A DNA stretch of 64,000 nt, taken from NCBI GenBank assembly GCA_037447655.1, contig JBBHKE010002087.1, forward strand, positions 11,988 to 75,987, in the 5' to 3' direction. The notes below the pieces were generated by a model. It was not told the origin of the DNA, searched no databases, and was given only the letters and a program-made list of their open reading frames with translations. Below are positions 45,201 to 57,023 of the stretch, piece by piece. This DNA is from Zygnema cylindricum. Taxonomy: Eukaryota; Streptophyta; Zygnematophyceae; Zygnematales; Zygnemataceae. A program made the position numbers and the translations under genes. Numbering within the stretch: the stretch's first letter is position 1; each line of letters begins with the position of its first letter.

Positions 45201-45741
45201 ATGCATCATGTATGTTTCACCCATGAAAAAGTGTGCCCATATCTAGCACTCGATCCGGTCTGGTTTGGTCCGGTTCGGTTTGGTTCGGTTCGGTTAGTTC
45301 TTTTTTAGAATAGCCAATGCTAATAATTAACCTGTGATGAGTTTGGCTGTTTGGTGGTGGGTAGACTCTTGGAAATGTCGACATGTGGCGTGCTTTGTTG
45401 GAGACTCATTTGTGACAACCGTAGGATGTGAATTGCTTCGTATACGCCCAATCTCCGACCTTCAACATGGTGTGATGACTTCATCACATCATTCAAAGAC
45501 ATCACCACATCATTCGATGACATCATCACATCCTGTGAAAGCATCATCAGATGATGCAAACCGTTTGGAAGATGTACTTAAGGATGGCGAAGAAAGGATG
45601 GTTTTGCCACAAAAGAGATTTATTCTTGAAATGTTCGACGCCAGGTATACGTGTGAAAATGAGCCATCTCCGATGTGGCATTATTTGAGCACATTTTTTG
45701 GGTATGGTGATGAAATTGTCGCAGTTAGTGTTGAAGTTTGA
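42219..45741 (+). CDS. F-box/kelch-repeat protein, six exons
   Basis: Probable substrate receptor of an SCF (Skp1-cullin-F-box) ubiquitin ligase. Exons 42219-42325, 43116-43616, 44088-44336, 44431-44643, 44867-45006 and 45365-45741 join in phase to 528 residues. The F-box spans the first junction: LPESLLLHCLTRVPYIFHRR|LAGTCKQWRSLVSS, matching the plant LPDDLLLNCLARVPR...LVSKRWRSLL pattern. Kelch-type strands follow: GPLLYLIGGRH, QNQIFVFGGYT, VMDPVTATWKTVTG, YLPNVNKWEK, DRLCVIGASPT and NTAKWHEWKG. The C-terminal exon has a Ser/His-rich seven-residue repeat. The exon 3 donor is awkward: the strong GTCAGT site at 44333 leads to an early stop, whereas GTCAAC at 44337 keeps the frame. Its presence beside a DCN1-like neddylation factor is probably chance. 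Confidence 0.85.
42600..43095. repeat. Minisatellite TAGTTGTATGAATAA in F-box/kelch intron 1
   Basis: More than twenty degenerate copies of a 14-17 bp word around AGTTGTATGAATAA fill the second half of intron 1 and end about 20 bp before exon 2. Isoleucine/tyrosine-rich minus-strand frames here are artefacts. Confidence 0.85.
45479..45563 (+). repeat. 21-bp coding repeat in the last kelch exon
   Basis: Units of the form GATGACATCATCACATCATTC occur three times with a weaker fourth. In frame they give MTSSHHS, KTSPHHS and MTSSHPV. The period keeps the frame open, and the segment is probably disordered. Confidence 0.75.
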
Positions 45742-45871
45742 GGTAGTAACGTCGGTAGGAAGTAATGGAAACAGACAGAAAGTGTTGAATTTACAAGTTT
45801 TTTAGCTTCTTGGTAGTTTACGACAATTTGTTGGATAGTTTTTAAGCCCACAGAGCAACAAGTTGTACCGG

Positions 45872-45877
45872 AATAAA
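45872..45877 (+). terminator. Putative AATAAA signal of the F-box/kelch gene
   Basis: AATAAA 130 bases after the TGA stop. Confidence 0.35.
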
Positions 45878-46795
45878 CACGTTTGTTTTTTTAAACAAAT
45901 TTGCGTATTTTGTAATCATAATCCTTTTTTGGTCACTGATGAATTATGTGATCTTGATGACTACAACGATAATTATGATGATGATTTTTTATTTTATTTT
46001 ATTTTATTTGTTATTTACATATGTATGTGCTATATATATAGCCCACCCGTATTAAAGGAATTATTAGTGCAAACACGATATTAGAATGTATAACGTTAAT
46101 TTTATTTCAGAAAACGTGGCAGATTGTAGTCCACGCACTGAAACTAACTCTACTAAATGATTTTTAGCCAGAAAAAGTCACGGCCCAAACTAATAATAAA
46201 AGTTTAACGCTAATAGCGATGATGGGCAATATAGCTCAACATGGTAATATGACCCACCGCAGAACCATCCACCTACCCAAATGTGTAAAATCTTTAAACT
46301 TTATTTCTTTAGTACCTCCAATTATAACATTACAACATTTTGGACAAACTCAATGTAACATATTTGACGTTAATTTCACCCTCGTATAAAAAAAGAGACC
46401 CTACCAAAAGCCCATCAAAATTATCATTTCGAACAAAAAAATTGGGGAGACTTTCTTTTTTTCCTAACAAAAATGCATTGCCTTCATTTTTTGAACATGA
46501 AATTGTAGGACACCTTTGAGGACACTTTTGAGGACTATCTTCAAAATGGGTCCACTCTAAAATGAAAATAGAGCTCCTGACCCTTGCTCGAATTCTTACT
46601 ACTACTAATACTACAAAAGAAAAAAAAATCTCAAGAAAAAAAGAGGCTTTGTTCTAACATTACCTATTGGATACAAAAGCATCCTTGGAATTTGTAAAAG
46701 TGAACGAGGAAACCAAAATAATTGTGATACTCTACCCTTATTACTGTCCTTAACAATCAATTATATTACGAATTCAATGCCTTCAGTTTAGGAAC
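45878..46795. other. Spacer between convergent genes
   Basis: No gene. A TA-element end remnant (TTAACGCTAATAGCGATGATGG) lies at about 46193-46216. The F-box/kelch gene and the OXA1-like gene converge on this stretch, so both 3' ends lie here. Confidence 0.45.
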
Positions 46796-49700
46796 TCACT
46801 TTCGGTCTTTTCCCTTATTACCGCTTTTTTGTGCTCGAATTGGCGGTTGAGCAAAAGAATTCGTCGATTGAGAGACTTCTTTTTGTTGAAAAGGTTTTTT
46901 TACAGAAAAAGACGAAGGACCTAATTGAGTCAATTGAGCTGCAATAGGAACTCTCGGAGGTAAATCGAGCAATTCTCGAACTTTCGGCACTCTTAACACT
47001 GCAATTTCAAACAACAATTTACGAAAAAAAATGAATAAAAAGATTCACAATAGTTGATACTTTTTTGAGAATACAATAAAAGCAATCACAATTTGAGTGG
47101 AAAATTAAAAAAAAGGGATCTTGAATATTGACCAAACATTTTTCATTTAACTCTCACCAGCCCTAAAATCACTTAATCTATGAATTTTCACCGGTAGAGG
47201 TATCCGAAGACTTCATCGCTATTAGAGGTAATAACAATAGGCAGTAATAATAATAATACTAATAAGAATAATTACTACAATAACATTAGGTGGTAATTCA
47301 GTTGCGGTTTCAGTTTATTTTTTATCAGGAAACATAAGTGTTAATAAAACTAAAGAAAGGAGTGGTCAAAAAATCGCCACGTCATCGAACTTAAACTTTT
47401 GTTAACTTTCAACAAACTCCTAGAATTATCGAAAGTAAAGGTCCACATTCCAATTGAAATTTTCTGTCAAAATTTTCAGTTGTTAGCTGGGATGCCCACA
47501 GGAAAAAACACCCGTTTTACGGGTTTTTAAGCTGATTTATGACACTAAAATTCCTTTCGCTAAACTCTGTTTCACGAGCTCTTAACTGATTTATGATAGA
47601 AAAATTCCTTCTGTCAAACATACGTCAAAAAAGTCGCACTTCCAATTGTCCACTTTTCTGTCGACATGAGGGCCTTTTTATCGTACGGCTTTTCGTCTCT
47701 GTACATTTTGCTCTTTTTTTTTCGTATGGCTCGTTAGTAAAATATATGTAGCTAAACGGTTTTGTACACATTTGCCCAATAATTAATCCCGGAAAAAAAA
47801 TGGTTTGCTGTCCAGAAATCGAGTAATCGACAGTAAATATTTCTTGTCACTTTTTTGCTACATTTTGTCGACCGACGGAAAATCGCGACAGAAAATTTTA
47901 ACCGGAATGGGCGGTAAATCTGTACTTATACTACTAATAATTAATAATTCAGAGTCTCAAAATCCCACATTAATGAATCCTCTAATTTAAACTTGACCAT
48001 AAGTATTTTCTTCGACAAAAAGTCTTTACTTTTTGACTACGAATTCTCATAATTAATGTCTTATCAAAATGTAATGATCTCAACTTACATAATCAACGCT
48101 ACATTTAGTGTTAAAACAATTGAACATAAAAATGAACTCACTGGTGCATTTTTCTTTACAAAACATTGAAAGTACACACTTCTTTACACAATATGGAAAA
48201 ATCACAATCCTCTTTTTGATCTCCACTTTTGTAAATCCAACTTGTTTGATATTCCATTAATATCCCTCTTCGTTCCGTTTTTTTTTTATCAATTACTAGA
48301 CACCCATTCATTCTTTCCGGTGCATTGAAATAAAAAACAAAAAAAAAAAAAGTGAAAGTAAAGATTCGTCATAAAATTCTCACCTGAAGATTGTGCCAAA
48401 GAAAAAACGTTCGCGGTAAGCCAATAACAGAACATTGCCTGTACCCACATTCATTACTTTGTTTATGTTCAATAAAAAGATACTTTAACAGAAAAAAAAC
48501 AAAGCAAAACAAACAAAACAAAAAACCAACCTATCAATGACAGCACAATCGACAAATTCGTTTTTCCTCGTCGGTTACCAGCAAAAATGTATCATTCAAA
48601 ACAATTTAGACGCTGAGAAAAAAAAGAAAGAGAAAGAGAGAGGAAAAGAACCAGAAAAAAGGATTGTTGGTTTACCTTTGGAAAACTCATTGTTAGAGGA
48701 ATCATAGCGAGGGCCAAAAATCGCAAAAACATCTTCATTTGTGCTGCTTGGGGATTCGACTCCAAACCCTCTACTGCATTTAACTGGCAATTGGAGGCCA
48801 CAGCTCAATCAGGTTTCTTTTTTTTTTCTTTTTTTCTTTTTTTTATCATATATTAAACTACGGACCCCATTTTCAGTCTAGGAAACGCCTCATTTGAGGA
48901 GCCAAGACGAGGTTTTTTCTCTGAAGGTCACAACCAGGCGTTGAAAAATCAGTGGTTTTCCTCAAATTGAACTTGAGAGAGTGGAAAAAATAGAGTCGTA
49001 CAACTTCTAATGGAAAAAAGAAGAATCTTGACTCGTATTTGTATTGTATATGACCTCCAGATTTGTTGTGCATGGTGCCATTTGAGGCTAGCTATGTTGT
49101 ACTTTTTCGAAAAAAGACAAGGTGACAAATAATGTCTATCATAAAGTCTATTTCTTTTCAGTTTAATAAATGTGAATAGGCATACCACAACTGGCTTGTG
49201 TAAATTGCTTAATTTTCCCTCCAAATAATCAGGAAAATTATAGTTTTCAAGCAGAATCTACATTTACATCCTTCAATTTACAATCCTTCATGAGTTTAAG
49301 AATAACCTCACGACATAGAGATTCATGATTGACCTAAACAAAGAAAATTCTTACAATAGACATAGAAACAAGACAAATAGAGTGTATGGATATTTGGAAA
49401 ACATTTTACCTCCACAGTTATTAAAAATGAGGAAGCCGCAAGTACAGGAAAGATGTAGAGGGAATCTGGAGTCGTCAAATCCACGAACCACAGAGCGCCA
49501 CCTGTCTTAAAAGATTCGAGTCCTTTTGCCATACCATCAACCTGCATCGAAATATATTCCGAAAAACATAACAATTTAATATCATCAAATTTTGCGGCAA
49601 TTCTCAACTCTAATTCAGAAAATGCCTCGAAGTAATCAGAAACCATGTCGAGTTTTGATTACAATTCTCAAAGCAATTAAAAAACAGATCAACTATGCTT

Positions 49701-50092
49701 ACAATGCTTGCAGATCATTGTTAAAATGTCTTCTCAGACCTAATTTGACCTTATGACAAGCTTTGAAGGGACATCCACTTTTAGATAAACAAAACTATGA
49801 ATACATTATTTAAGGAAGATCAAAGTGAAAACAGGAAAAACTCACCGCAAAAAAGAAATAAACAAATACTGTTCCTTGATAATGTTCTTACGGGTGCATC
49901 AGTCTATACCCCCAAATAAACATGATTCTATTCTCTTCATGAGCCATGAATGAACAGAAATAAACTGACCAACAAATAAAACTGAAAAAAGAATGGATGG
50001 TGAGGGAGGATGGGATGAGGAGGGAGGCGGGGGATGGGGGGGAGGGATGAGGGAGGGATGGGAGGGAGGGAGAGAGAGGTGGGAGAGGAGAG

Positions 50093-50124
<32 letters not shown>

Positions 50125-53100
50125 CCAAGAAGCTGAACTTCTACATAACATTCTTCCAAGTGATGCATAAAGATAATTCTCAAGCATCTCAACCATAAAC
50201 TCGTGAGATGAAATTGTGACTTCATAAAAATTAATCAAAAAGACATCATCAAAATAATTTTTCACACAAATTTCACGAACTAAAACCATTTCTCAGAAAT
50301 CAGGAGTCATTGAAAAGGTTGAAATTCGTACTTTCTGTAAAGCATTGCCGTTTCCTTTTGATATCTGTCCACCACTTGTGGGTCATATCCCTGTTTTACA
50401 GATAACACAATGTCAAAACAAACAGTAAAAATCGTTTTATTTTCTTTGATTTTTCCAACATTAAAAAATGAGAATTGAGGGAATCAAGAGAACATCAGAA
50501 TCAGAAAACCTCAAAAACAGTGATACGGGGCAAAACCACAATTTTGTTTAATATAAAACAGGTAAAAGAAATTGCAGGAACTCACACTTTCTTTCACTCT
50601 TGCGAGCATCTTCTCCACCTCCGGTTTCACTTTCTGTGCAATTCCCAACCCATCGAGAAAAAGTTGGTGGGCTTATTCTCTTTTAGCTTCTCATTTTGAC
50701 CATGTGCAGGACCATAATTACATTGTTTGTTACATTTCCACATTATTCATGCACTAATTATGATTTATAACATTTTTTAAAGATGAATTACAGATTTTTT
50801 TGGAGAATAGAGCACGCGTTAATACAGAACCCAGCTAATCTGTGAGAACTGTACTAACATCAGTGTGTACTATAATTGTTGATGCAATTGTGAACTTGTT
50901 TACAAAAGCCAAACTACTTGTAGTGACCGGTGTTTGTAGCTACTACCATAAACATATTTGATGCTAATAGTATGGTTACACTATCAAAAGTTACTCAGGT
51001 ATTGTGAGAAGTAATCATACATTTCGTACTATTTACGAGTAATCGTAAATACGGTTTCTTGCAAAATTTTATGAAATGCGACATGATGCTTTGCAAGTAA
51101 AGCACGAGTAATCGTGCATTTTACATTTTAGTGATCAGTTACCCACACATGATGATTTTTGAGTAAAACATGAACAATTGTACATTTCGTACAGTTTAAT
51201 CAGTTATCCTCAGCATGGTCACTTGCATAACTGTACAACATGTACAATTACTCGTGTTTTACTCACAAAACGTCAATAGTTTTTGACAGTGTAACAACAA
51301 AACACTACACCGCGAATCGTAATTAGAGTAAATTACTCTAATTCGGTTGCTCTAAATTTCGACTCTATCACATGAAATAGAGTAAATGATTCTAATTTTT
51401 TCATTATTCTATTTAAGGTAAAGCTTAATTAGCGTTTTCAATTCTAATATAGGTTTGTTTTAAATAGTGTGGAGTACGGACGACCTCCGACCGTGCAAAA
51501 TTGTACTTTATTAAGTAAAAAAGTACAAATAATGATTTAATACAGGCCGTTATCATGTAACTGCGTTTTAACAAACCGCGTAGTGCAAACGTCATAGTGA
51601 CTATAAACTGTACGTTTTGCCAAATTCTGTACGAATACCTTATTTACAGTAGAGGATATTAGCGTGCCAAATTAGAGTACTTAAATAAATTAGAGTAAAC
51701 TTCATAGTTGAAACAGCTCTATCACATAAATTAGCGTTAATTACTCTAATTTTTTTTTTTAGTTTTTGTACTCTAATTTTTTTTTTTAGTTTTTGTACTC
51801 TAATTTTTTCATTACTCTAATTACGATTCGCGGTGTACTGGAAAACACTACTGGTTTTGAAAGTTGTATCGCACTGAAAGTCCATCCATAAGTTTCATTT
51901 GGTAAATCATGAGGGGCAGCAACGTGAATCGTATGCAGACAGTTGTGACGGCGATGGAAGCCCACCTGCCTCCAATCACAGGAATTTGTCACAACCAGAA
52001 AGATAAACAGTAAATGCAGATGATGAAGAATCATACATATGATGCACATCAGCTGATGAAGAAAGACACAGACGATGCAGAAAAATACAGGTGATGCAGG
52101 AGAGAAAATGATGCAGATGAGGCAGAAAATTACACATGATGCACATGATGCAGAAAAATACAGATGGTGAAAACAGATGCAGATGTGTCAGAAAAAAAGA
52201 AAAGGGATCCGGGCATTTTTGCAGTGGAGAGATTATGGATTGTATGAGTGACATACCAAGGCAGATTGAACCCTAAATGCATCGATTCAATAGCTTGTTG
52301 CAAAATAACTGTTGGAACCCAATGTTTATGTGCGATTCCCGCGACTTCACTTCCGGTTGTTATTGCCACATCAGTAAGAGTTTCAGTGGCACCTGTGGCC
52401 CAGTCCACTACATCCACAGAAGAGGAACTTGCTGATTCAATTTCTCCATTTTGCAATGAATCGTCTGTCCTCCTCGTGCTATGAAACATTGCCATGTGTC
52501 CAGAAACAGGAAATCCTGTAAAATAACTGCTTATTATTCTCTGTTGCTGAAAATTTGAATTTGAGTTGTGGTATCCTGAGAATGAGAGTCCTCTAGAGCT
52601 CAAAACAGTAAAATTAGGTCTGGGTGGACACCGATCCTCCTGCAAAATTAACAAAACGAAGTAAAATTTAGGTTTAGGATAAATGGGTTGCTATTTTCAT
52701 TTTAATGTGCAGTTGTGAACTGAAAGCATTGTTCACAGATTTGATAAATTATTATGTTTTTGCCAAAAAATATTCATTAATAAAAAAGAAACTTTAACTT
52801 TTTGAAAGAAGGAAAGCTGTGTCGTTTTTCTGTTTGCAACTTATGAAATATTTAAAATGGAAAAAATATTAAAATGGGACATTGCCATCAATATGAAAAG
52901 CGGACAATGCTGACCAATAATGTGGTGCGTCCTAAAAAAAAACTAAAAAAAAAACTAACAAAAAAAAAATAGACTAGAGTGAAATTAAGGAACTAAACAA
53001 AGAAATTTGTGTGCAGAAGAAAATATGACCAAAATTGGTGATGGGAATTGTCACACATTTTACATGGAATAAGAAAACACAAACGAATGAACAAAATTAA

Positions 53101-53522
53101 AGAAGATATACATATAGGAATTAGGCCTCTATAAAATTGTACGAGTTTTCAATCGCTGCGAACAATTGAACTGACCTCCACACTAGATCTTGTACTTGGT
53201 GGATATTACAGAAATTGAATAAAATTACCCTCTCCACCAAAAAATTTTTGGAAAGAGTATATTCTTTGTTTGACGCAAAAAATGGTGTTAAATTGATTAT
53301 AACATAAAAAGCAATTCAAAACACACACAAAAAAATGCATTTTATGAACTTAATTGTTGACAGCCCAATGTTACAGATAAGAAACTCTTAGGGATTGACA
53401 TTATTTATGTACCCAATGAAAGAGCCTAATCAAGGACTCCAGTTCACAAATTTCTCAAAAGTAATCATTGTGATACACACTAATTTGCTTGCAAGCATCA
53501 ATAAGCTGACATCTAAGATATA

Positions 53523-53576
<54 letters not shown>

Positions 53577-54563
53577 TATTAATAATTATTATTTTAATAT
53601 ATATACATCTAAAAAGAGCAGTATGTACAATAACTACAATGGATAGTGTTGCTTAACAATATACGAAAATGCTAAAGAGCATAGACCAAAATTCTTGAAA
53701 CAGACACACATTTATCACGGAATAGTGTATGCAAAAGAAATACTAAAAAAAAAAAAAACATAAAAAAAAATGGACAAAGGCATAGAAATTACAGTATATG
53801 AGAGTTGATATGGTTCACATTTTTATATATTTTCAGATTTCTTTCGCACTAAATTTTCTTCTTTGTTTTGCATATCATTTTTTTTTTAAAGAGGAATAAG
53901 GAAGCATGCGCCAGTTGGAGAGGAAGGGAGGGAGAGGGAGAGGGAGAGGGAGTGGGAGAGGAAGAGGGAGAGGGGGAGGGAGAGGGAGAGGGAGAAAAAG
54001 AGGAAGAGGGAGAGGGAGAGGGAGAAAAATAGGGAGAGGGAGAGGGCGAGCGAGAGAGAGGTAGAGGGAGAGGGAGGGGAGGGGGGAAGGGGGGAGGGAG
54101 GGAGGGGGAGGGAGACGGGGAGGTGGAAGGGGAAGATGAGGGGGAAGGGAGGGGGAGGGAGAGGAGGGAAGGGACGGGACGGGGAGGGGAGGGGAAGGGG
54201 AAGGGGAGGGGAGCGGGAGAGGTAAGAGGAGGGTGAGGGTAAGGGAGGGAGAGGGAGAGGGAGAGGGAGAGGGAGAGGGAGAAGGAGAGGGTGAGGGAGA
54301 GGGTGAGGGAGAGGGAGGGAGAGAGAGATCTCCTTATAATTCTCAAAAATATTTAAGTTTCGAATAATCACCTGTAACAAACCGTCAGTTGCATGGAAGT
54401 TAACACTACCGGAAGCTTCGTGGAAGCTTCCAGAAGCTGCCAAGGATCGAGTAAAGCAGGGAGAGGGAGAGATGCCATGGACCGGTTCGACAGGGCGGGG
54501 TGAGAAGGAGGAGGAGAGAGAGCGGAAAAAACGCCACGAATTTGAAGGCAGCCGGGGAGTCAT
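46796..54563 (-). CDS. Mitochondrial OXA1/YidC-family membrane insertase, about ten exons
   Basis: Inserts proteins into the mitochondrial inner membrane from the matrix side. Exons, 5' to 3' on the minus strand: 54563-54372, 52639-52257, 51965-51875, 50633-50586, 50390-50332, an unresolved exon ending at 49846, 49541-49410, 48783-48676, 48438-48384 and 46998-46796; about 430-440 residues. The first exon is an Arg/Ser-rich presequence (MTPRLPSNSWRFFRSLSSSF). Diagnostic stretches: WVPTVILQQAIESMHLGFNLP|WWASIAVTTVCIRF, KVKPEVEKMLARVKES|GYDPQVVDRYQKE, TGGALWFVDLTTPDSLYIFP, MSFPK|AMFCYWLTANVFSLAQSS|VLRVPKV. The C-terminus is basic (KSGNKGKDRK), as expected for ribosome contact. The junction between 50332 and 49846 does not fit GT-AG phase rules (see findings). 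Introns carry TA-elements and microsatellites. Confidence 0.87.
50975..51295. mobile_element. Inverted-repeat element with GTTACACTRTCAAAA ends
   Basis: GTTACACTATCAAAAG at the left and TTTTTGACAGTGTAAC at the right bound 321 bp. Inside are repeated GAGTAAT/ATTACTC words in both orientations. It lies in an OXA1-like intron. No target duplication is evident. Confidence 0.6.
51306..51837. mobile_element. TA-element, C type (532 bp), in an OXA1-like intron
   Basis: TACACCGCGAATCGTAATTA to TAATTACGATTCGCGGTGTA. The core is built from ACTCTAATT words and is unrelated to A or B, though GACCTCCGACCGTGCAAAA recalls part of B. It ends 38 bp before the exon at 51875-51965. Confidence 0.8.
52012..52190. 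repeat. GATGCAGAAAAATACA-type minisatellite in an OXA1-like intron
   Basis: About ten degenerate units of 15-18 bases around GATGCAGAAAAATACA(G/C) between the exons at 51875-51965 and 52257-52639. Confidence 0.75.
53526..53574. repeat. (AT)n microsatellite
   Basis: About 24 AT dinucleotides in OXA1-like intron 1. Confidence 0.9.
53925..54330. repeat. 400-bp purine tract (GGGAGA)n in OXA1-like intron 1
   Basis: Essentially all G/A on the + strand, hence polypyrimidine in the transcript, starting about 40 bp after the exon 1 donor. The 165- and 225-residue serine/proline/leucine frames here are composition artefacts, apart from the first 64 codons of the second, which are exon 1. Confidence 0.85.
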
Positions 54564-54578
54564 AGCCGGAAAACACAG

Positions 54579-54581
<3 letters not shown>

Positions 54582-54660
<79 letters not shown>
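54582..54660 (-). promoter_or_regulatory. (CT)n tract just upstream of the OXA1-like start codon
   Basis: About 39 GA dinucleotides on the + strand (CT in the sense of the gene) end 18 bases before the ATG at 54563. The placement parallels that of the F-box/kelch gene. A regulatory role is inference. Confidence 0.5.
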
Positions 54661-54664
<4 letters not shown>

Positions 54665-54959
54665 AGATCCAAAACCCTGGGGTTGTATATCGCCAGCCTT
54701 GCGCATTGACCGATTCGTATATCTAAAAAAAAAAAAAAAAAAAAAGAAACTTCGGTCCTGTACGATTTCCAGCATTGCTGCATCGGTTGTGCGTTTCCTG
54801 GTTTCAAATCTTTGCAGAGTGCGAAAATTTCGTACTAATATTAAAATTTCGTACGAATATCGCACGAAAAAACATATTCCATTTTATGGCTTTTTACAAG
54901 TATCCTGCAGCTAATAGTGTTGCGTATTGACATACAATCATACATTACATATTTGAATC

Positions 54960-55110
54960 GTAGTGTACTTTCGTTATTAACGATAATTGAAAAAAAAAAC
55001 CATAAAAAGCGTTAATGAAAAAATATAATTATTATTTCTATTTGAGAATTGGGGAAAATTTTGGGGGCACCGAATTAGCGTTATTGACGCTAATAGCGAT
55101 TCGCGGTGTA
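54960..55110. mobile_element. TA-element remnant with a clear right end
   Basis: Ends GACGCTAATAGCGATTCGCGGTGTA at 55110. The left end is only guessed near a GTAGTGTACTTTCGTTATTAACG stretch. The core is unlike A or B. Confidence 0.5.
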
Positions 55111-56730
55111 CTTTTTAGATTTAATATTTAATTTAATATGTTATTTTATCGAAAACGAAAAAATGTTCGATATGCCACGTACGATGTGAATTTTGTACCG
55201 TTACTTCAAGGTAGACACCGCAAAATGTAATCGAAGACAAATTACTATTTTATATATTACTTATTTAGTAAGTACAAAACTTCAATTTTTCAAACGAAAA
55301 GCTCACATTAATTTAGTCAAATGATGAAATGATGATCTGATAAAAAAAATTGCAGACTGTTCGTTTCAACCAAGAATATTTACCAATCTGCAGGCAAGAA
55401 GCATTACATTGATGCTTATCCATTTCCAACAATTAGTATTATATAAAGGTTACATCTTTAGCTTTCTCCATGGATTCCCAAGGGATAAAAGGCAGCATGG
55501 AGTTGTAAAGGAAGATGACACTCAACTGCTTCCAACTGACACTCAGCAGCAGCAGTAGTAACACTTGTCTCATATTTCATAAATCACATTTTTCACGTAT
55601 AATGTGAGAGAAAACTACAAAAAAAAAATTAGAAAACAAAAAATAATATCTGGAGTGTGTACGGGGACAAACACTTAAGAATAATAATAAAAACCAAGAA
55701 TAAAAACTTCGATATATCGCGATATATTATATCGGCATATCGGCCCGATATATCAGCAAAACATCGCGATATGTAGCTTTTCGATATGTCTATTATGAGG
55801 TACCTAACTGAAAATCTGTGTGCTCCATTGCCCACAAAAATCGCAGATCCAAAAGAAGCTAATCTAGATAGTGTTGACTCCAAGTTGATATAAACCCAAA
55901 TGACTGACCCCTTGACAATCAGAAACCCATAATAGCTTCACCCTTGTGAAATAAGACTTTTTGTGTGCTTAGTTCCACCACAGAATGCAAAGTTAGAATA
56001 TGAGTTTTGGACACATTCCCCCATTTTGACTTTCCCTTAGAAATACAGCCACCCTGGCAGGAAAAAACTCTGATCGACTACACCCCTGTGTAGCCTGGAC
56101 TCCCCTAAGTCCGCAACAAAAAGAATCATTGAAAATGGTCAAGTAAATTGATAGTTATGGTTGGCCAAAGTTTGCCTTTTATACAAGATGCTCTCTAGGA
56201 GAGGCGACTACCTACCCAAAAAATTCTAAGTCCTATTCTCTCTCTAAGACCCTATCTACTGACGTACGACATTAATCACTTTACTGTACCGTACATAAAA
56301 GTACAGGTGCCGGTGTACTTTCTATACGACCATCGTATGATATGGCCGAAATGTCGACACATATCATATCCCTATTTGTTCCCGTAATATCCGGAGTCGC
56401 CGCAATCCATTGTTGATGTGCCACGTGTCACTTGACGTGGCGATGGCCGTAAAACGCCAAAAGTACATATCCCGCGATAGCGGCGCCTATCGTGGCCGTC
56501 CGATCAAATCCGGCTATATTTTTAGCCGTTAAAAATAACCGCGCGGTATTTGTTTCGCGTTCGAAACAAATGCGCGATATCCGTTACATACAATACATAA
56601 AACCGTACTCTTTACTATATATAACAGTAACTATGCACTACGTTTATATTTCCCGTTAAATGAACTAGTGTACTTCTAACTATTTAAATACATATCAAAC
56701 CCCATGCATACTAGCACTAGTCCTAGGCTT
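55111..56730. other. No supported gene; CGATATATCG patch and GTAC-rich block
   Basis: CGATATATCG-type words cluster at about 55710-55790, similar to 15420-15560. The block 56290-56345 (CCGTACATAAAAGTACAGG...GTACTTTCT) resembles 59305-59345 inside the retroelement LTR region, suggesting a related LTR fragment. Nothing coding is recognised. Confidence 0.4.
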
Positions 56731-56910
56731 AACGGACAAAGCTACCGTCTATCGGAATCTTGACGAACGGTAGGTTCCAGGATCAATTCCTGGATCCGTC
56801 AATATCCATTTTAGTAAACTTACCATTTATATACACCTGTCTCTTTGGAGAGCTTAGGCAGCCATGGCTCTAGCTCCCTTTCCAGCCTTCAGTGACTACA
56901 ACAAGTGTGG
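56731..56910 (+). mobile_element. SINE-like copy 1 (tRNA-like head, shared tail domain)
   Basis: Near 56775 CCAGG-ATCAATT-CCTGG makes a 5-bp T-arm with a 7-base loop, fitting a B box, followed by an acceptor-like ATCCGTCA that partly pairs with AACGGAC upstream. About 70 bases on lies AGGCAGCCATGG...AGTGACTACAACAAGT, which is shared in inverted orientation with 58600-58800. The D and anticodon arms do not fold well, so it is not a functional tRNA gene. Confidence 0.4.
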
Positions 56911-57023
56911 GGGCTTGGAGAAGGGAGTCAGAGGCAGACTGCCTCTACGCTTTTTCTATCCTAATAAAGACCTAGAAAATACTCAAATATCAACACTCCC
57001 CTTATTTTCTAGTCTACTTCCTT

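Noticed and set aside
49546-49646. Upstream extension of the OXA1-like exon at 49541
   Set aside because: The frame there (DYFEAFSELELRIAAKF) has no family match, and a CAG acceptor stands exactly at 49542-49544.
53849-54563. Two long minus-strand frames (165 and 225 codons) of Pro/Ser/Leu
   Set aside because: They read the (GGGAGA)n tract. Only the first 64 codons of the second frame are real, as OXA1-like exon 1, because they end at a donor in the right phase.
56731-56800. tRNA gene
   Set aside because: T-arm and part of the acceptor pair, but the D and anticodon arms do not; treated as SINE head.
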